37,187 nt of DNA from Shewanella surugensis (lineage in GTDB: Bacteria; Pseudomonadota; Gammaproteobacteria; Enterobacterales; Shewanellaceae): the NCBI RefSeq assembly GCF_023284005.1, contig NZ_JAKIKS010000051.1, positions 1-37,187 on the forward strand, written 5' to 3'. Within the stretch, counting starts at the first letter, position 1. Each line of letters starts with the position of its first letter. The notes under the pieces are model-generated. The model worked only from the letters and a program-made list of their open reading frames with translations, was not told the origin of the DNA and did no database searches. Of this stretch, positions 18,612 to 27,581 are shown one piece after another. The translations under genes and the position numbers were made by a program.

Positions 18612-21211
18612 AATCGACAGATTATGAATTTAGCTGGTTTACCGATAAAAATGGCTCAGGCTGGGATACTTGGCGTGAACTTGCTGCAACATGGTTGAGG
18701 CAGATGGACTATGGAATAGACCATAAACGTAATGCATTAAATCGGTTTCTAGACGATTACCTTGTCCCGCGATTCATCATAGATCCAGTCGAACTCCTTG
18801 AAACGGATGGTCAAGATTACAATCAGTTTCTTCAGCAGTTTGAACTATCGGATGGCTATCGAGTTAGGCAAAACAATGAGGTGTATTGCTTCATTGATTG
18901 GGTTATTGGAACCTATTACTCAGAACCTGACGATAACGATAATATGGTTGCGATGTTTAAAAACCCTTTTGCAAAGGGGCTTAATCCGGTCAAAAACCAA
19001 GAAACAGTATATAACGCACTTCCTTATACTTATATCAAACAGTTGCGTAAAACCTTATGCCCTGTAGATCGAGGTCATTTTTCTGATTGGCATTGGGCTA
19101 TCGATCACAGCGATGCTTTTATGATGAATGGCCGCCATTTAAGAGATTGGTTTGTTGTTGATGAAAGTGATATAGACAAGGAGGATCCTGATTGTGTATG
19201 GCGTGAAATTACATTAGACAGTGAACGCAGTATCAGACTCGACGGTGTGCTGAAATCCTATAAAGCAGGAGATCGCTTTTTTGTTATATGGTCACCCGTT
19301 CGAGCCATGGCTCTTTATATCAAACTGCAATTACCGTTACGGACTTTTCAGGTGAGAATGCTTGACTCGGGTGAGGCGGATACATGGCGTTATCACCAAG
19401 GTCATTGGCCGAAAAATGAGATAAATCAGTTTGCTGAAGGGAGTGAGAAACGGCCTTGGCAAAAAGGCGTGTTCAACCGTATCATCACACCCGATATTGG
19501 TGATGTTATGACAGGGCTGTATATTAACACCAATAAAACAGCGGATAAAAATAAAGATGAAATTTCACGTGGGTACGTTATTCCTTGGCAACATGATGAT
19601 GTCCTTTATTGGCTTGAAAAATTAAGAAACTGGCAAGAAAAGTACAATACTATATCAAGCCCAACATCTATCTACGATCTTGACTATAAACACTTTGGCA
19701 GTACCAAAACAGAGGTTCAGCGAAGTGAAATTGGTAATATTTGTTTTTTATTTCGTCATGCTTCGGCTTCTATTCGTAGCGAGAGGGCGTTGCCTATAAC
19801 AGCAGGTTACCTTAATACGCTGTGGGTTGCCTTGATGGCGCAACTTGAAAAAGAGGTGCACGAGCAAGGCCATCAGTTATCAGATGGACGAAAAGTTTAT
19901 TTTATTGATCCTGATAATCACCGTAAGACGCTTTTTCCCTTGCATTCATTACGTGTTTCTTTAATCACTTGCTATACGATTGAGGGGGACATTCCCACAC
20001 CGGTACTTTCAAAGTTATTGGTAGGTCATAGTCGTTTAATCATGACATTGCATTATACGAAAGTGACACCAGTGATGATGGCTAAAAAAATGAAGGCAGC
20101 AGAAAGCAAGATCAATGCTCAAGATGATGAAAGCCTTCAAACCTTTTTAGCTAATAAATCAATAGAAGAGATTGGATTACAAGCGGCCTATAACGATATT
20201 GGATCCTTAACAACAGTCCTGAGAGTACGAAATCCCGCCGGATGGCAGGAAAAATCGATAGGTGTATGTCTCGCAGGTGGAAATACATCCTCACTGGTTG
20301 AAAATACGTCGGTGGCTGGATGTTGGAATGGTGGTGAAAAACTCAAAAAAGCCAATCGAAATCAGGCTGATTTACACGGGGCTGTTCCTCATGGAATTGA
20401 AAACTGTATTAGATGTCGTTGGTTTATAACAGATATAAAGTACCTTCATGCACTTACCGCTCACTTTAACAATCTCAGCTATCACGCAACTGAGGCCGCC
20501 AAGCTTGCCGCTGAGCTAGAGGCTAAGCAAGAGGAACTATTAGATGAAGAATATTTTTGCGAGGCCAACGGTGAGCGGTTTCAAAAGCATGATCAGTTGC
20601 ATCAGCTAGACAGGCGGATTGAAAGGCAGAAAACGGAAGCGGATGAATACTGTAAAGATCTCGTCGCTTGTTTTCAGATTATTCGCCATCTTTTAAATAT
20701 CGAGACAGAACGCTCATTTGATGACACCAAAGAGAAGATTGTCGCAAATGGCTCTCACAATGAAATATCCCCATTTTTTAGTTTCTTGGATACTGGATCA
20801 GAATGTCGCCAATTAATTCAATTGTGTGATGATGCTGAGATTTATGCCGATTTACGGGATGATCTCAAGAAAACGCCAGTGATTAATCATAGGTCAAACC
20901 AATTGAATACCATGTTAATAAAATCGGGTTATATGCCCTTTATGATGGAGCTGGATGATGAGGCACAACTGGCCGCTGGTAATGCAATGATCAATGCAAT
21001 GCTTCGTGCAACGGGTAAAAAAGATAAAAGTAACGCTATGACACAACTAGCGAATTATTTGGATACTGAAGCTTATCTGGTCGATATGGGGCTGCTTGAT
21101 GAGGGCGTTAAAGCGATAGAAGCCAAGACAGGTATAAGTATTTTAAGTCTTAGTGATATTAATAGTGATATTAAACACAAAAGTCCATTGAAGGTGGTTC
21201 AAAATGCTTAA
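18608..21211 (+). CDS. gmtZ: Gamma-mobile-trio integrase (GmtZ-like), large tyrosine-recombinase-type protein
   Basis: This 867-residue second recombinase of the trio is translationally coupled to gmtY. Its middle carries a C-terminal-type catalytic domain: His446-S-L-Arg449, His474 in VGHSR and Tyr483 in LHYTKV, the usual HxxR, H and Y boxes. A candidate first Arg lies in the FRHASASIRSERALP region. After this comes a Cys-rich CIRCRW segment (possible metal site), a Glu/Lys-rich coiled coil (about residues 635-680) and a long helical tail. It probably works with GmtY, as paired recombinases do in Tn554-type and recombinase-in-trio elements. The division of labour is unknown. Confidence 0.8.
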   Translation: MKSTDYEFSWFTDKNGSGWDTWRELAATWLRQMDYGIDHKRNALNRFLDDYLVPRFIIDPVELLETDGQDYNQFLQQFELSDGYRVRQNNEVYCFIDWVIGTYYSEPDDNDNMVAMFKNPFAKGLNPVKNQETVYNALPYTYIKQLRKTLCPVDRGHFSDWHWAIDHSDAFMMNGRHLRDWFVVDESDIDKEDPDCVWREITLDSERSIRLDGVLKSYKAGDRFFVIWSPVRAMALYIKLQLPLRTFQVRMLDSGEADTWRYHQGHWPKNEINQFAEGSEKRPWQKGVFNRIITPDIGDVMTGLYINTNKTADKNKDEISRGYVIPWQHDDVLYWLEKLRNWQEKYNTISSPTSIYDLDYKHFGSTKTEVQRSEIGNICFLFRHASASIRSERALPITAGYLNTLWVALMAQLEKEVHEQGHQLSDGRKVYFIDPDNHRKTLFPLHSLRVSLITCYTIEGDIPTPVLSKLLVGHSRLIMTLHYTKVTPVMMAKKMKAAESKINAQDDESLQTFLANKSIEEIGLQAAYNDIGSLTTVLRVRNPAGWQEKSIGVCLAGGNTSSLVENTSVAGCWNGGEKLKKANRNQADLHGAVPHGIENCIRCRWFITDIKYLHALTAHFNNLSYHATEAAKLAAELEAKQEELLDEEYFCEANGERFQKHDQLHQLDRRIERQKTEADEYCKDLVACFQIIRHLLNIETERSFDDTKEKIVANGSHNEISPFFSFLDTGSECRQLIQLCDDAEIYADLRDDLKKTPVINHRSNQLNTMLIKSGYMPFMMELDDEAQLAAGNAMINAMLRATGKKDKSNAMTQLANYLDTEAYLVDMGLLDEGVKAIEAKTGISILSLSDINSDIKHKSPLKVVQNA

Positions 21212-21860
21212 TCCTGTCAACCCATACATTGTGCTTGATGAGCTTTGTTTACAAGCGACGACAAGAACCATTGCAACATTGAAAATACTGCATCAGGTAT
21301 TGGAACAGCAGAGCCAAGCTAAGCCATTGGATTTTTCTATTGCGACTATTGGTCGGTTATCGCATCAGCAAGGTGGCCCCTCTATTCAAACTATCCGTAA
21401 CCGCACCGGAAAGCACTTTAAAGAGTTGATTGAGGCTTGGGCTGCATACAGTGGCACCACTTGTAAAAAACCGCTCTCTGTTAGGCAAAAGCAGTTATTG
21501 AACAGTAACGATCAAAATATACTCGGATCCGTTGATGATCCCGTCATTCGGGCTGTTATGGGTACCTTGATTGCCGAGAGAAATAAATATCGCGATCAAT
21601 TGAATGTGCTTAAAGCGAATGCGGATATTTTCATTGATAGAACTCAAGATCAACAAACAGATGTATTATCATCAATGGCATCACTGACGCCAATTGAGCT
21701 TGAGTCATTAAGAACCGCCGTTTCTGCTGATTTTATGGAGCGTATGCATTGGACTGTCATGCCGACTGGGCAAGTAAAAGATGAGGATGGGCGTGAAGTT
21801 TATCGACGGGGTTATGTGAATGGGTTGCGGAAGCTCATTGATATAGGAAATAAACTCTAA
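21204..21860 (+). CDS. gmtX: Gamma-mobile-trio third protein (GmtX-like)
   Basis: This 218-residue protein overlaps the end of gmtZ by 8 bp, so the three genes form one coupled unit. The segment STIQ-like 'GGPSIQTIRNRTGKHFKELIEAW' (shown here only in outline: Pro64-Ser-Ile through Trp) looks like a helix-turn-helix of the kind in Tn554 TnpC and KfrA-like proteins. A central helical region follows, and the C-terminus has RRGYVNGLRKLIDI. It is likely an accessory DNA-binding factor setting directionality or site choice. No enzymatic motif is seen. Confidence 0.7.
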   Translation: MLNPVNPYIVLDELCLQATTRTIATLKILHQVLEQQSQAKPLDFSIATIGRLSHQQGGPSIQTIRNRTGKHFKELIEAWAAYSGTTCKKPLSVRQKQLLNSNDQNILGSVDDPVIRAVMGTLIAERNKYRDQLNVLKANADIFIDRTQDQQTDVLSSMASLTPIELESLRTAVSADFMERMHWTVMPTGQVKDEDGREVYRRGYVNGLRKLIDIGNKL

Positions 21861-22467
21861 TATTAAACTGCACCAAAGTTACTTAACCTAACATGTTGAA
21901 TATGTTTCTTTTGTCAGTAATTGACTTACTTTATCTAATAACTGATTATGTACTTAGTTTAGGGGATGTATCCACGAAGAGAATAGAGAATGACACGTGC
22001 AAGCTCAGGACGACATACATTTTCCTTTGAGGGTGGTGACCAACTCACCACTATCGGTGCCAGTTTCTTCGTTTCGTATCTCTATCATCGGCATGTCGAT
22101 TCAGCTCACACGAACTGGGCTTTGATAAAAACCCAACAATCACGCATTAGCACTATCAACAGAACTGAAAACTATCATCATGTTTGGTTAAAGCATGTTG
22201 CTAGTATGAGCGAAACAAATCTGAATAGGAATACTTTGGGTTTGGATGGGGTAACTATCAAAAAAATGACATTGGCCATACAAGCGCTACTATGAATTCT
22301 CGCACAGATAGTGGCCATTTTAGTCCCGGTTTACGGGGTTATCATTAACTCTAATATGCCCCTAAGCGTTTTAGTTTTCTCCAGCTCTCAATTAGAACAC
22401 CTTAATATTTGACCTGATTTTCCTTATCCAACAAAATGTTTAATAGCTGTCTATTTAGAGGCAAGAA
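21861..22467. other. Intergenic region between trio and cargo operon
   Basis: About 600 bases between gmtX and the cargo operon. One 101-codon plus-strand frame (21990-22295) is open, but its composition (many His, Thr and Arg; no signal, membrane or motif) does not look like a real protein and it has no clear ribosome binding site. The region should contain the promoter for the cargo operon, whose first gene has AGAGGCAAGAA directly before ATG 22468. It could also be a scar from earlier cargo exchange. Confidence 0.45.
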
Positions 22468-24198
22468 ATGTTATTAGAAGAAGCAAAAGTTAAGTTGCTA
22501 ACCGCAAGTGAAACAGAAGATGGTTTGCTCGCACATATTCACGACTCGTATATCCAAGAAATACGAACAGAAGAGAAGGTTTTAACTGACGCATTATCTG
22601 AACTGCATAACTCAGGTGAAATTGATCTAGTCAAGATTGTCGGAAGCGTTGATAAAAGTTCACGTGGACACGATTTTTTTACAATTCTGAATGCCTTTGA
22701 AGGCGCGCTTCCTTCACTAGATGCAAGTGTTGAAAATGTCCTAGATTGTCTGGTTCACCTCACGCAACAGGCTGGTAGAGATCTAGCTATTGGTGGAATC
22801 TATGGGGCTTTTGAGAATTACTGTAGAGTAGATGCACATCGTTCCAGAGATAGCGTTAAATTTATTCTTGCACAAAGTGATCTCAGCACTTATGCCCCTT
22901 TTCTCTGCGGATCAATCCTCGCATTTGACTCAGATAGTGTGACCGAAGCCATTCAGACGACTGAAAGTTTGCTCGCTATAGAAAATGAAATAGTTAGAAG
23001 CCAAGCTTATTTTACTCTGGGGAGGTTAACTATAGATGAGCCTCAGATTGATGTCATTTGGGAGCTACTTAGCAGCAATGCTAGAACTGAGTGTGAAAGT
23101 GCTTGTTGTGCTTCGATACTGAAGTCCACACTTCAATTTGGGGAGGCATTTCCTTCTTACTGGTCGCAGATAGAAGAACTTTTAATTACATTTGTTGAGG
23201 GAGCCTCCCCAGAGGTACTCTATGCCATATCGGATATTGTCGCTTTTCAGAGGGTCGATCTTCCGGAGACTATTCAGCATCTTTTGCTAAAGCAGTTAGC
23301 CAATGTATCACCTGATCACAAAGGCATCATAGATAACGTTGATCATTTACTCGTCAAGCTGGTTAAGAAGGAAGCATATCCCCTTGCTTTAGAGTTATTG
23401 GAATCGATTCTGACTGTAGGTGTGGGGCTCCCACTGTTGGACTATTTCTCCAGCGAACTATTGAGCAAGCATAGAGAGTTACTTAATCACATTATTACAA
23501 AGTGGTTTTTGTCGGGTGAATCGTCACTTTGTCATAATGTACTAAACCTACTTCACGATGTAACGGGCAAGGACATTGAGCTAAAAGCTGATATGGAATT
23601 GTTAGATGATGAAGTTAAGCGAGTATTTGTTAGCCACAAGGCCGTTGGTTGGTTGTTCACAAGACCTATAGCGGCGGCAAGTTTTATTCTATCTATTTAC
23701 AAAACGGCTTCACCAACCACATGCAAGGCTCTTGAACAGGCTTTATATAACCCATTACTTTTAAGTTACCCAAGAGAACTCAAGCGATTCCTCCAGTCAG
23801 GTATTGATGAATGTATTCAAGAGCATTTATGTAAACGTTTGCTTGAAAAACTTCAGGATTATCATTCTGATATTGAGAAAGTGTCAGGGCTGAAGGAATT
23901 AATGGCTCCAAGCGAAAATATAAGCGCTTATTGGAAAGAATCTAACAAAGATATGCAAGTCGCCTACGAAGAAGCATCAAAATCATCGATTATAAGACAA
24001 ATTGCCACGACGCAGAGCCTATTATACGGCAATAGCTCAATTTATTATGTACATCAGGGTAATGGGGACCGAGTGCGACAGGAGATGCAAATGCATTCTT
24101 TTTCCCATTCGACTGAAATGCCAAGGCTGAACGTCTTAGATCCGGAATCATTAGATTATTTGTTACGGATTTACCGTTATGAGGAGTTGAAAAAATGA
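22468..24198 (+). CDS. All-helical protein of unknown family; first gene of candidate defence pair
   Basis: This 576-residue protein is not recognised. It has no signal or membrane segment. The sequence is predicted helical throughout, with repeated ~35-40-residue helical pairs (for example around residues 165-260 and 290-350) reminiscent of HEAT/ARM-type alpha-solenoids, which usually serve as binding scaffolds or sensors. No nucleotide-binding or nuclease motif is seen. The stop overlaps the start of the nuclease-domain gene by 4 bp (ATGA), so the two products are made together and probably form a complex. It lies in the cargo position right after the gamma-mobile trio, a place where anti-phage systems are known to sit. 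A defence role is inferred from context only. Confidence 0.6.
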   Translation: MLLEEAKVKLLTASETEDGLLAHIHDSYIQEIRTEEKVLTDALSELHNSGEIDLVKIVGSVDKSSRGHDFFTILNAFEGALPSLDASVENVLDCLVHLTQQAGRDLAIGGIYGAFENYCRVDAHRSRDSVKFILAQSDLSTYAPFLCGSILAFDSDSVTEAIQTTESLLAIENEIVRSQAYFTLGRLTIDEPQIDVIWELLSSNARTECESACCASILKSTLQFGEAFPSYWSQIEELLITFVEGASPEVLYAISDIVAFQRVDLPETIQHLLLKQLANVSPDHKGIIDNVDHLLVKLVKKEAYPLALELLESILTVGVGLPLLDYFSSELLSKHRELLNHIITKWFLSGESSLCHNVLNLLHDVTGKDIELKADMELLDDEVKRVFVSHKAVGWLFTRPIAAASFILSIYKTASPTTCKALEQALYNPLLLSYPRELKRFLQSGIDECIQEHLCKRLLEKLQDYHSDIEKVSGLKELMAPSENISAYWKESNKDMQVAYEEASKSSIIRQIATTQSLLYGNSSIYYVHQGNGDRVRQEMQMHSFSHSTEMPRLNVLDPESLDYLLRIYRYEELKK

Positions 24199-25910
24199 AG
24201 TTGATTCTCAAGCAATATTTGGCTTCATTAAAAGAGCGAAATGAATTAGATGCAGTGTTACCAGACCTGTTGAGTAGCATGGGAATGAATGTGTTCATTT
24301 CACCGACTCGTGGGTTTAAAGAGTATGGTGTTGATATAGCGGCAGTTGGACAAGTAAATGATGAGGAAGAAAAAGTTTATCTGTTTTCTGTTAAGTCGGG
24401 AAACCTTACTCGTGAAACTTGGAATGGGAGTGCAGCTCAAGCGCTAAGACCATCGCTAGATGAAATTCAAGACTCGTTTATTCCTAGCCGTCTTCCCCCA
24501 GAGCATGCAAATAAACAAATTGTGATTTGCTTATGCTTTGGTGGAGATATCAACTCTGGAATTGCACAAGATGTTTCTGGCTATGAAAAAAAGAATACGC
24601 GGGACAATATCACCTTTGAAAATTGGAATGGTGATAAACTGTCAGAATTTATTCAACAGTACTTGTTGAAAGAAGAATTGCTACCTAGCTCCAGTCAGGC
24701 TTTGCTAAGAAAATCATTGGCCCTACTCGAAGAGCCCGAGAGTTCGAGCAGGCACTTCTCACTATTGATTGATGAAGCTCTGTCAAATGCCACTGATGCA
24801 GATTCTATTGCATCGTCCATAACACGGATAAACGTTTGCCTATGGGTTTTATTTTCATGGTGTCGCGATGATGGGAATTTAGAGGCTGCATACCTTTCAT
24901 CCGAACGAGCATTACTGTTGGCTTGGGATAAGGTTAAAGACTACTACACGGGAAGGAACAAACCTTCAAAATCGTTCGATAGTATTTTAGATACATATCA
25001 ACGAATTACTGATTGTTACGTAAATCGATGTTTAATTCCTTATGTTGAACTTAAATATGCTCTATCTCATGCAGTCCATTCGCCTTGCCCTATTGATGTA
25101 AATATCAAGATATTTGATGTGCTAGGACGTTTATCTGTCAAAGGCCACTGGGTTTTAGATTCTTTGTCAAAGAGCTACGCAAAAAATCTACCTACTGATG
25201 GAGAGATCGAAGAACAGGAAAATTTACGTCTACGCCTCAGAGAAATAACAAGGTCAATTAACCTCTTGGCTGTTAACAACCCAATCTTGCTTTCGCCGTA
25301 TAAAGACTCGCAAGCTATTGATATTGGCATAGCCCTGACGTTGCTTTCAAATGATTCAGATTTCGATGAGTTTGTGCAAGGCTGGCTCTCTGAAATGGCC
25401 AAAATGTGCATTTTCTCCTTTGAGAGTAATGGTATGTATCCAATCGTGCATAACTCTTACGAAAATCTGCTTGAGCACAGAAAAAAAGACAAGGGCGACA
25501 ATAGTTATAAGAATAAAGTTACGGGAGCTAGTATTTTATACCCGCTGTTAACGGTATTTTGCGCTCTATACAAATTAGATTCAGTAAGCCAAGAGTTGGA
25601 AAATTTTGCCACAGATAAACTAGCTCATAGTACGTTACAGTATTGGTATCCAAACCAACACAGTGAACAGAGTATGTACTCGAACTCTGACATGCATGGT
25701 TCTGCATCAACTAAGTTCCCGATGAATGGAAAGTTAGCACTAGCGCACATAACAGAAGAGTGTGGCAGTGCTGATTCGTTTAGGAGAATGTCAGCCGTTA
25801 TTAAAGATAAGACACCTTTGATACTAACTGCTTGTCGTCGTTACCGATATCCTGTTCCTTTTCATTACCTTGAGGACTGGCTTGTAATAAAAGACAAAGG
25901 CATCGGATAA
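24195..25910 (+). CDS. PD-(D/E)XK-like nuclease-domain protein; second gene of candidate defence pair
   Basis: This 571-residue protein has a restriction-endonuclease-like N-terminus: a leading helix with acidic residues (E15, E17, D19), then a strand with Asp47 (EYGVDIAAVG) and a strand with Ser65-Val66-Lys67 (VYLFSVKSGN), followed by strands around residues 108-116. This is the D...(E/Q)xK layout of Mrr-type and related nucleases, with Ser where Glu or Gln is usual. From about residue 170 the protein is all-helical. That part could be a sensor or oligomerisation domain. The start overlaps the previous gene. Function is inferred as nucleic-acid cleavage on an infection signal detected by the partner; the host-toxic or phage-specific mode cannot be told. 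Confidence 0.62.
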   Translation: MKLILKQYLASLKERNELDAVLPDLLSSMGMNVFISPTRGFKEYGVDIAAVGQVNDEEEKVYLFSVKSGNLTRETWNGSAAQALRPSLDEIQDSFIPSRLPPEHANKQIVICLCFGGDINSGIAQDVSGYEKKNTRDNITFENWNGDKLSEFIQQYLLKEELLPSSSQALLRKSLALLEEPESSSRHFSLLIDEALSNATDADSIASSITRINVCLWVLFSWCRDDGNLEAAYLSSERALLLAWDKVKDYYTGRNKPSKSFDSILDTYQRITDCYVNRCLIPYVELKYALSHAVHSPCPIDVNIKIFDVLGRLSVKGHWVLDSLSKSYAKNLPTDGEIEEQENLRLRLREITRSINLLAVNNPILLSPYKDSQAIDIGIALTLLSNDSDFDEFVQGWLSEMAKMCIFSFESNGMYPIVHNSYENLLEHRKKDKGDNSYKNKVTGASILYPLLTVFCALYKLDSVSQELENFATDKLAHSTLQYWYPNQHSEQSMYSNSDMHGSASTKFPMNGKLALAHITEECGSADSFRRMSAVIKDKTPLILTACRRYRYPVPFHYLEDWLVIKDKGIG

Positions 25911-25977
25911 AATTAGAGCTGCCAGGTAAATTCAGATACTTTTTCTAATCAATATCTGGTTTCCCCTAGACCTAGTG

Positions 25978-26007
25978 CTAAGCTATTTCTGTCCAGCTAT
26001 AGCTTAG
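25978..26007. terminator. Hairpin between cargo operon and resolvase gene
   Basis: CTAAGCTAT and ATAGCTTAG form a perfect 9-bp stem with a 12-nt loop. The right arm covers the resolvase stop codon. With convergent genes on both sides it may end both transcripts, though the T-tract is weak. Confidence 0.45.
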
Positions 26008-26560
26008 TTGGCTGCTGAGCACGAAGAGTCTTGTAAACACTATTCCGTGACACTTTTAGCTCACGCGCGATGGCTGAAATTGAATAGTGCTTGAGGTATA
26101 GTGAGTCGATTTCCTCTTTTATCTTGTTTGAAAGGGGCTTTCTTCCTTTATATTTTCCAGCTGCCTTTGCGGCGTTTATTCCTTCAATTTGACGTTCTCG
26201 ACGTATATTAAGCTCAAATTCTGCAAATACTGCCAACATGTCTAAAAAAGCTTTGCCTGATGCGGTATCAGTCGTAATGGATTGCTCTAAAGCCGACAGT
26301 TGAATATCGTTTTCTCTTAGGCTGATGACTAAATTTTGTAAGTCGAGAACTGAGCGTGCGATCCGGTCAATTCTGGTGATAACCAAGGTATCGCCAGCCC
26401 TCAAATATTTGTTTAATTCGATAAAGCCATTGCGTTTAGTATTTGATCCCGTTGCGGTATCGGAGAAAATTTTAGTACATCCAGCATCGGTTAACTTTTG
26501 AATTTGAATATCTAAAGATTGATCTGCAGTGGAAACCCTTGCATAGCCTATTTTACTCAT
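25997..26560 (-). CDS. Serine recombinase (resolvase/invertase family)
   Basis: This 187-residue site-specific recombinase has catalytic Ser10 in GYARVSTADQ, the core RIDRIARSVLDL and the ELNIRRERQIEGI long E-helix, then a C-terminal helix-turn-helix (SISAIARELKVSRNSVYKTL) that binds the res or hix site. Its length is typical of Tn3- and Tn5053-type resolvases. It is divergent from a truncated transposase gene, with a res-like region of four TTGTTCA half-sites between them. In Tn5053/Tn402-type elements the equivalent gene (tniR) resolves cointegrates; here it may be a leftover of such an element. Confidence 0.92.
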   Translation of the reverse strand: MSKIGYARVSTADQSLDIQIQKLTDAGCTKIFSDTATGSNTKRNGFIELNKYLRAGDTLVITRIDRIARSVLDLQNLVISLRENDIQLSALEQSITTDTASGKAFLDMLAVFAEFELNIRRERQIEGINAAKAAGKYKGRKPLSNKIKEEIDSLYLKHYSISAIARELKVSRNSVYKTLRAQQPTKL

Positions 26561-26565
26561 AACAT

Positions 26566-26663
26566 TTGTTCAATTAGCTTCTAGACTTTATGAACATAGT
26601 GTTGATTTTTCAATTTATCGACTTTAAATGAACAAAAATAACATGAGTCAAAATTGTTCATTT
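26566..26663. promoter_or_regulatory. Putative res site of the serine resolvase
   Basis: Four copies of the half-site TTGTTCA/TGAACA occur here: 26566-26572 and 26591-26596 as one inverted pair, and AAATGAACAA (26626-26635) with TTGTTCATTT (26654-26663) as a perfect 10-bp inverted pair. The total span of about 98 bp and the position next to the resolvase start fit a two-subsite res locus. The divergent promoters of both neighbours must also lie here. Confidence 0.65.
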
Positions 26664-26677
26664 GAAGAGAACCCCAG

Positions 26678-27403
26678 TTGAATATAGGAGGTGATGTGAA
26701 TTTTAGAGATCCTGAGCTTGTGCTTGTTAAACACTTTCGTGGTGAAATGAAATCATTTTTTCAGGTGAGTGGCTTGAATGGGCAAGAGTTAATACTCCGT
26801 GATGTCGAGAGCGGTGGGAGGTTTTCTTTTTTAAAAAAGGACATTGAAACTTTTTTGAGAAATGGCAAATTAAAAGCAATGTCAGTCAATGAATTACCTT
26901 CATGTATCTTGGATAATCCATTGAGTAGGAGAAAGGCTATCCCAAAAACAAGCGGTGATGATCTGGGATCTAAACAAATGGAAAGACGGTATCAATATGT
27001 GAAAGGTGTTATTGACATCGGACTGCCTGCATACACAGAGAAATGGTTATCCCCCTACATTAAAAATCGAGCGGTTGAAATTGGGGATGATCATCCCCCT
27101 GGTTGGCGATCATTAGCTGGCTGGATGAAGTTGTATATAGAAAGTGGTTGGGAGAAGAAATCACTTTTACCACGGCATAAATTAAGCGGTAATAGGCAGC
27201 CTAAATTGCATTTAGAAGTCGGAGCATTGCTAGATTCGATTGTACTTGAATACACGTATAAGCATGTGAACATTAGGTATATGAAAGCGTATCATGATTT
27301 TCTTGAACGCTTGGAAGCGTTGAATAAAAAGCGTGAAACTGACGGATTAATTGGGCTTCAACCGTGCAGTTATAATGCGCTAAGGAGACGATTTAAAGCA
27401 TAG
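26678..27403 (+). pseudogene. N-terminal DNA-binding half of a TnsB/TniA-like transposase (truncated)
   Basis: This 241-residue protein resembles the N-terminal part of the TnsB-like protein at 28204. Both have a tyrosine-rich helix followed by a W-R-S/A-L/V-A-x-W-helix, then a LLPRH or LIPSH segment with G-N-R, an x-Y-x-x-Y/F helix and a final S-Y-N/T-x-x-x-R-R. It ends before any DDE catalytic residue, so it cannot be an active transposase. It may be a truncated relic or may still bind transposon ends and repress. The TTG start at 26678 has AAGAGA upstream; a GTG at 26696 sits too close to AGGAGGTGA. It is probably part of the element that brought the resolvase. Confidence 0.6.
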
Positions 27404-27416
27404 CTGTTTGGTATAG

Positions 27417-27449
27417 TTAACAGCATATATACTAAATATATACTGTTAA
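27417..27449. repeat. AT-rich inverted repeat upstream of tnsA
   Basis: TTAACAG at 27417-27423 and CTGTTAA at 27443-27449 are perfect arms, extended inward by ATATATA and TATATA with one mismatch. It lies directly after the stop of the truncated transposase gene, about 130 bases before tnsA. It may be a transposase-binding site near the left end of the Tns element, an operator, or a transcript-ending hairpin. Confidence 0.45.
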
Positions 27450-27581
27450 TAAAACCATTAAAAACAAGGTATTGATATTTTTAGTAGATAAAGCACTATA
27501 AATTTATACTTTTGCATAAATTACACATAAGTCTGCATAGTGTAGTGTTCATTTGTAATTAAACAACATTCGAGTGTGTTT

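Noticed and set aside
21990..22295. 101-codon open frame between the trio and the cargo pair
   Set aside because: Composition is unlike a protein, with no motif or ribosome binding site; described as intergenic instead.
23990..24298. 102-codon minus-strand frame across the cargo gene junction
   Set aside because: It is antisense to two well-supported overlapping genes and has no start signal.
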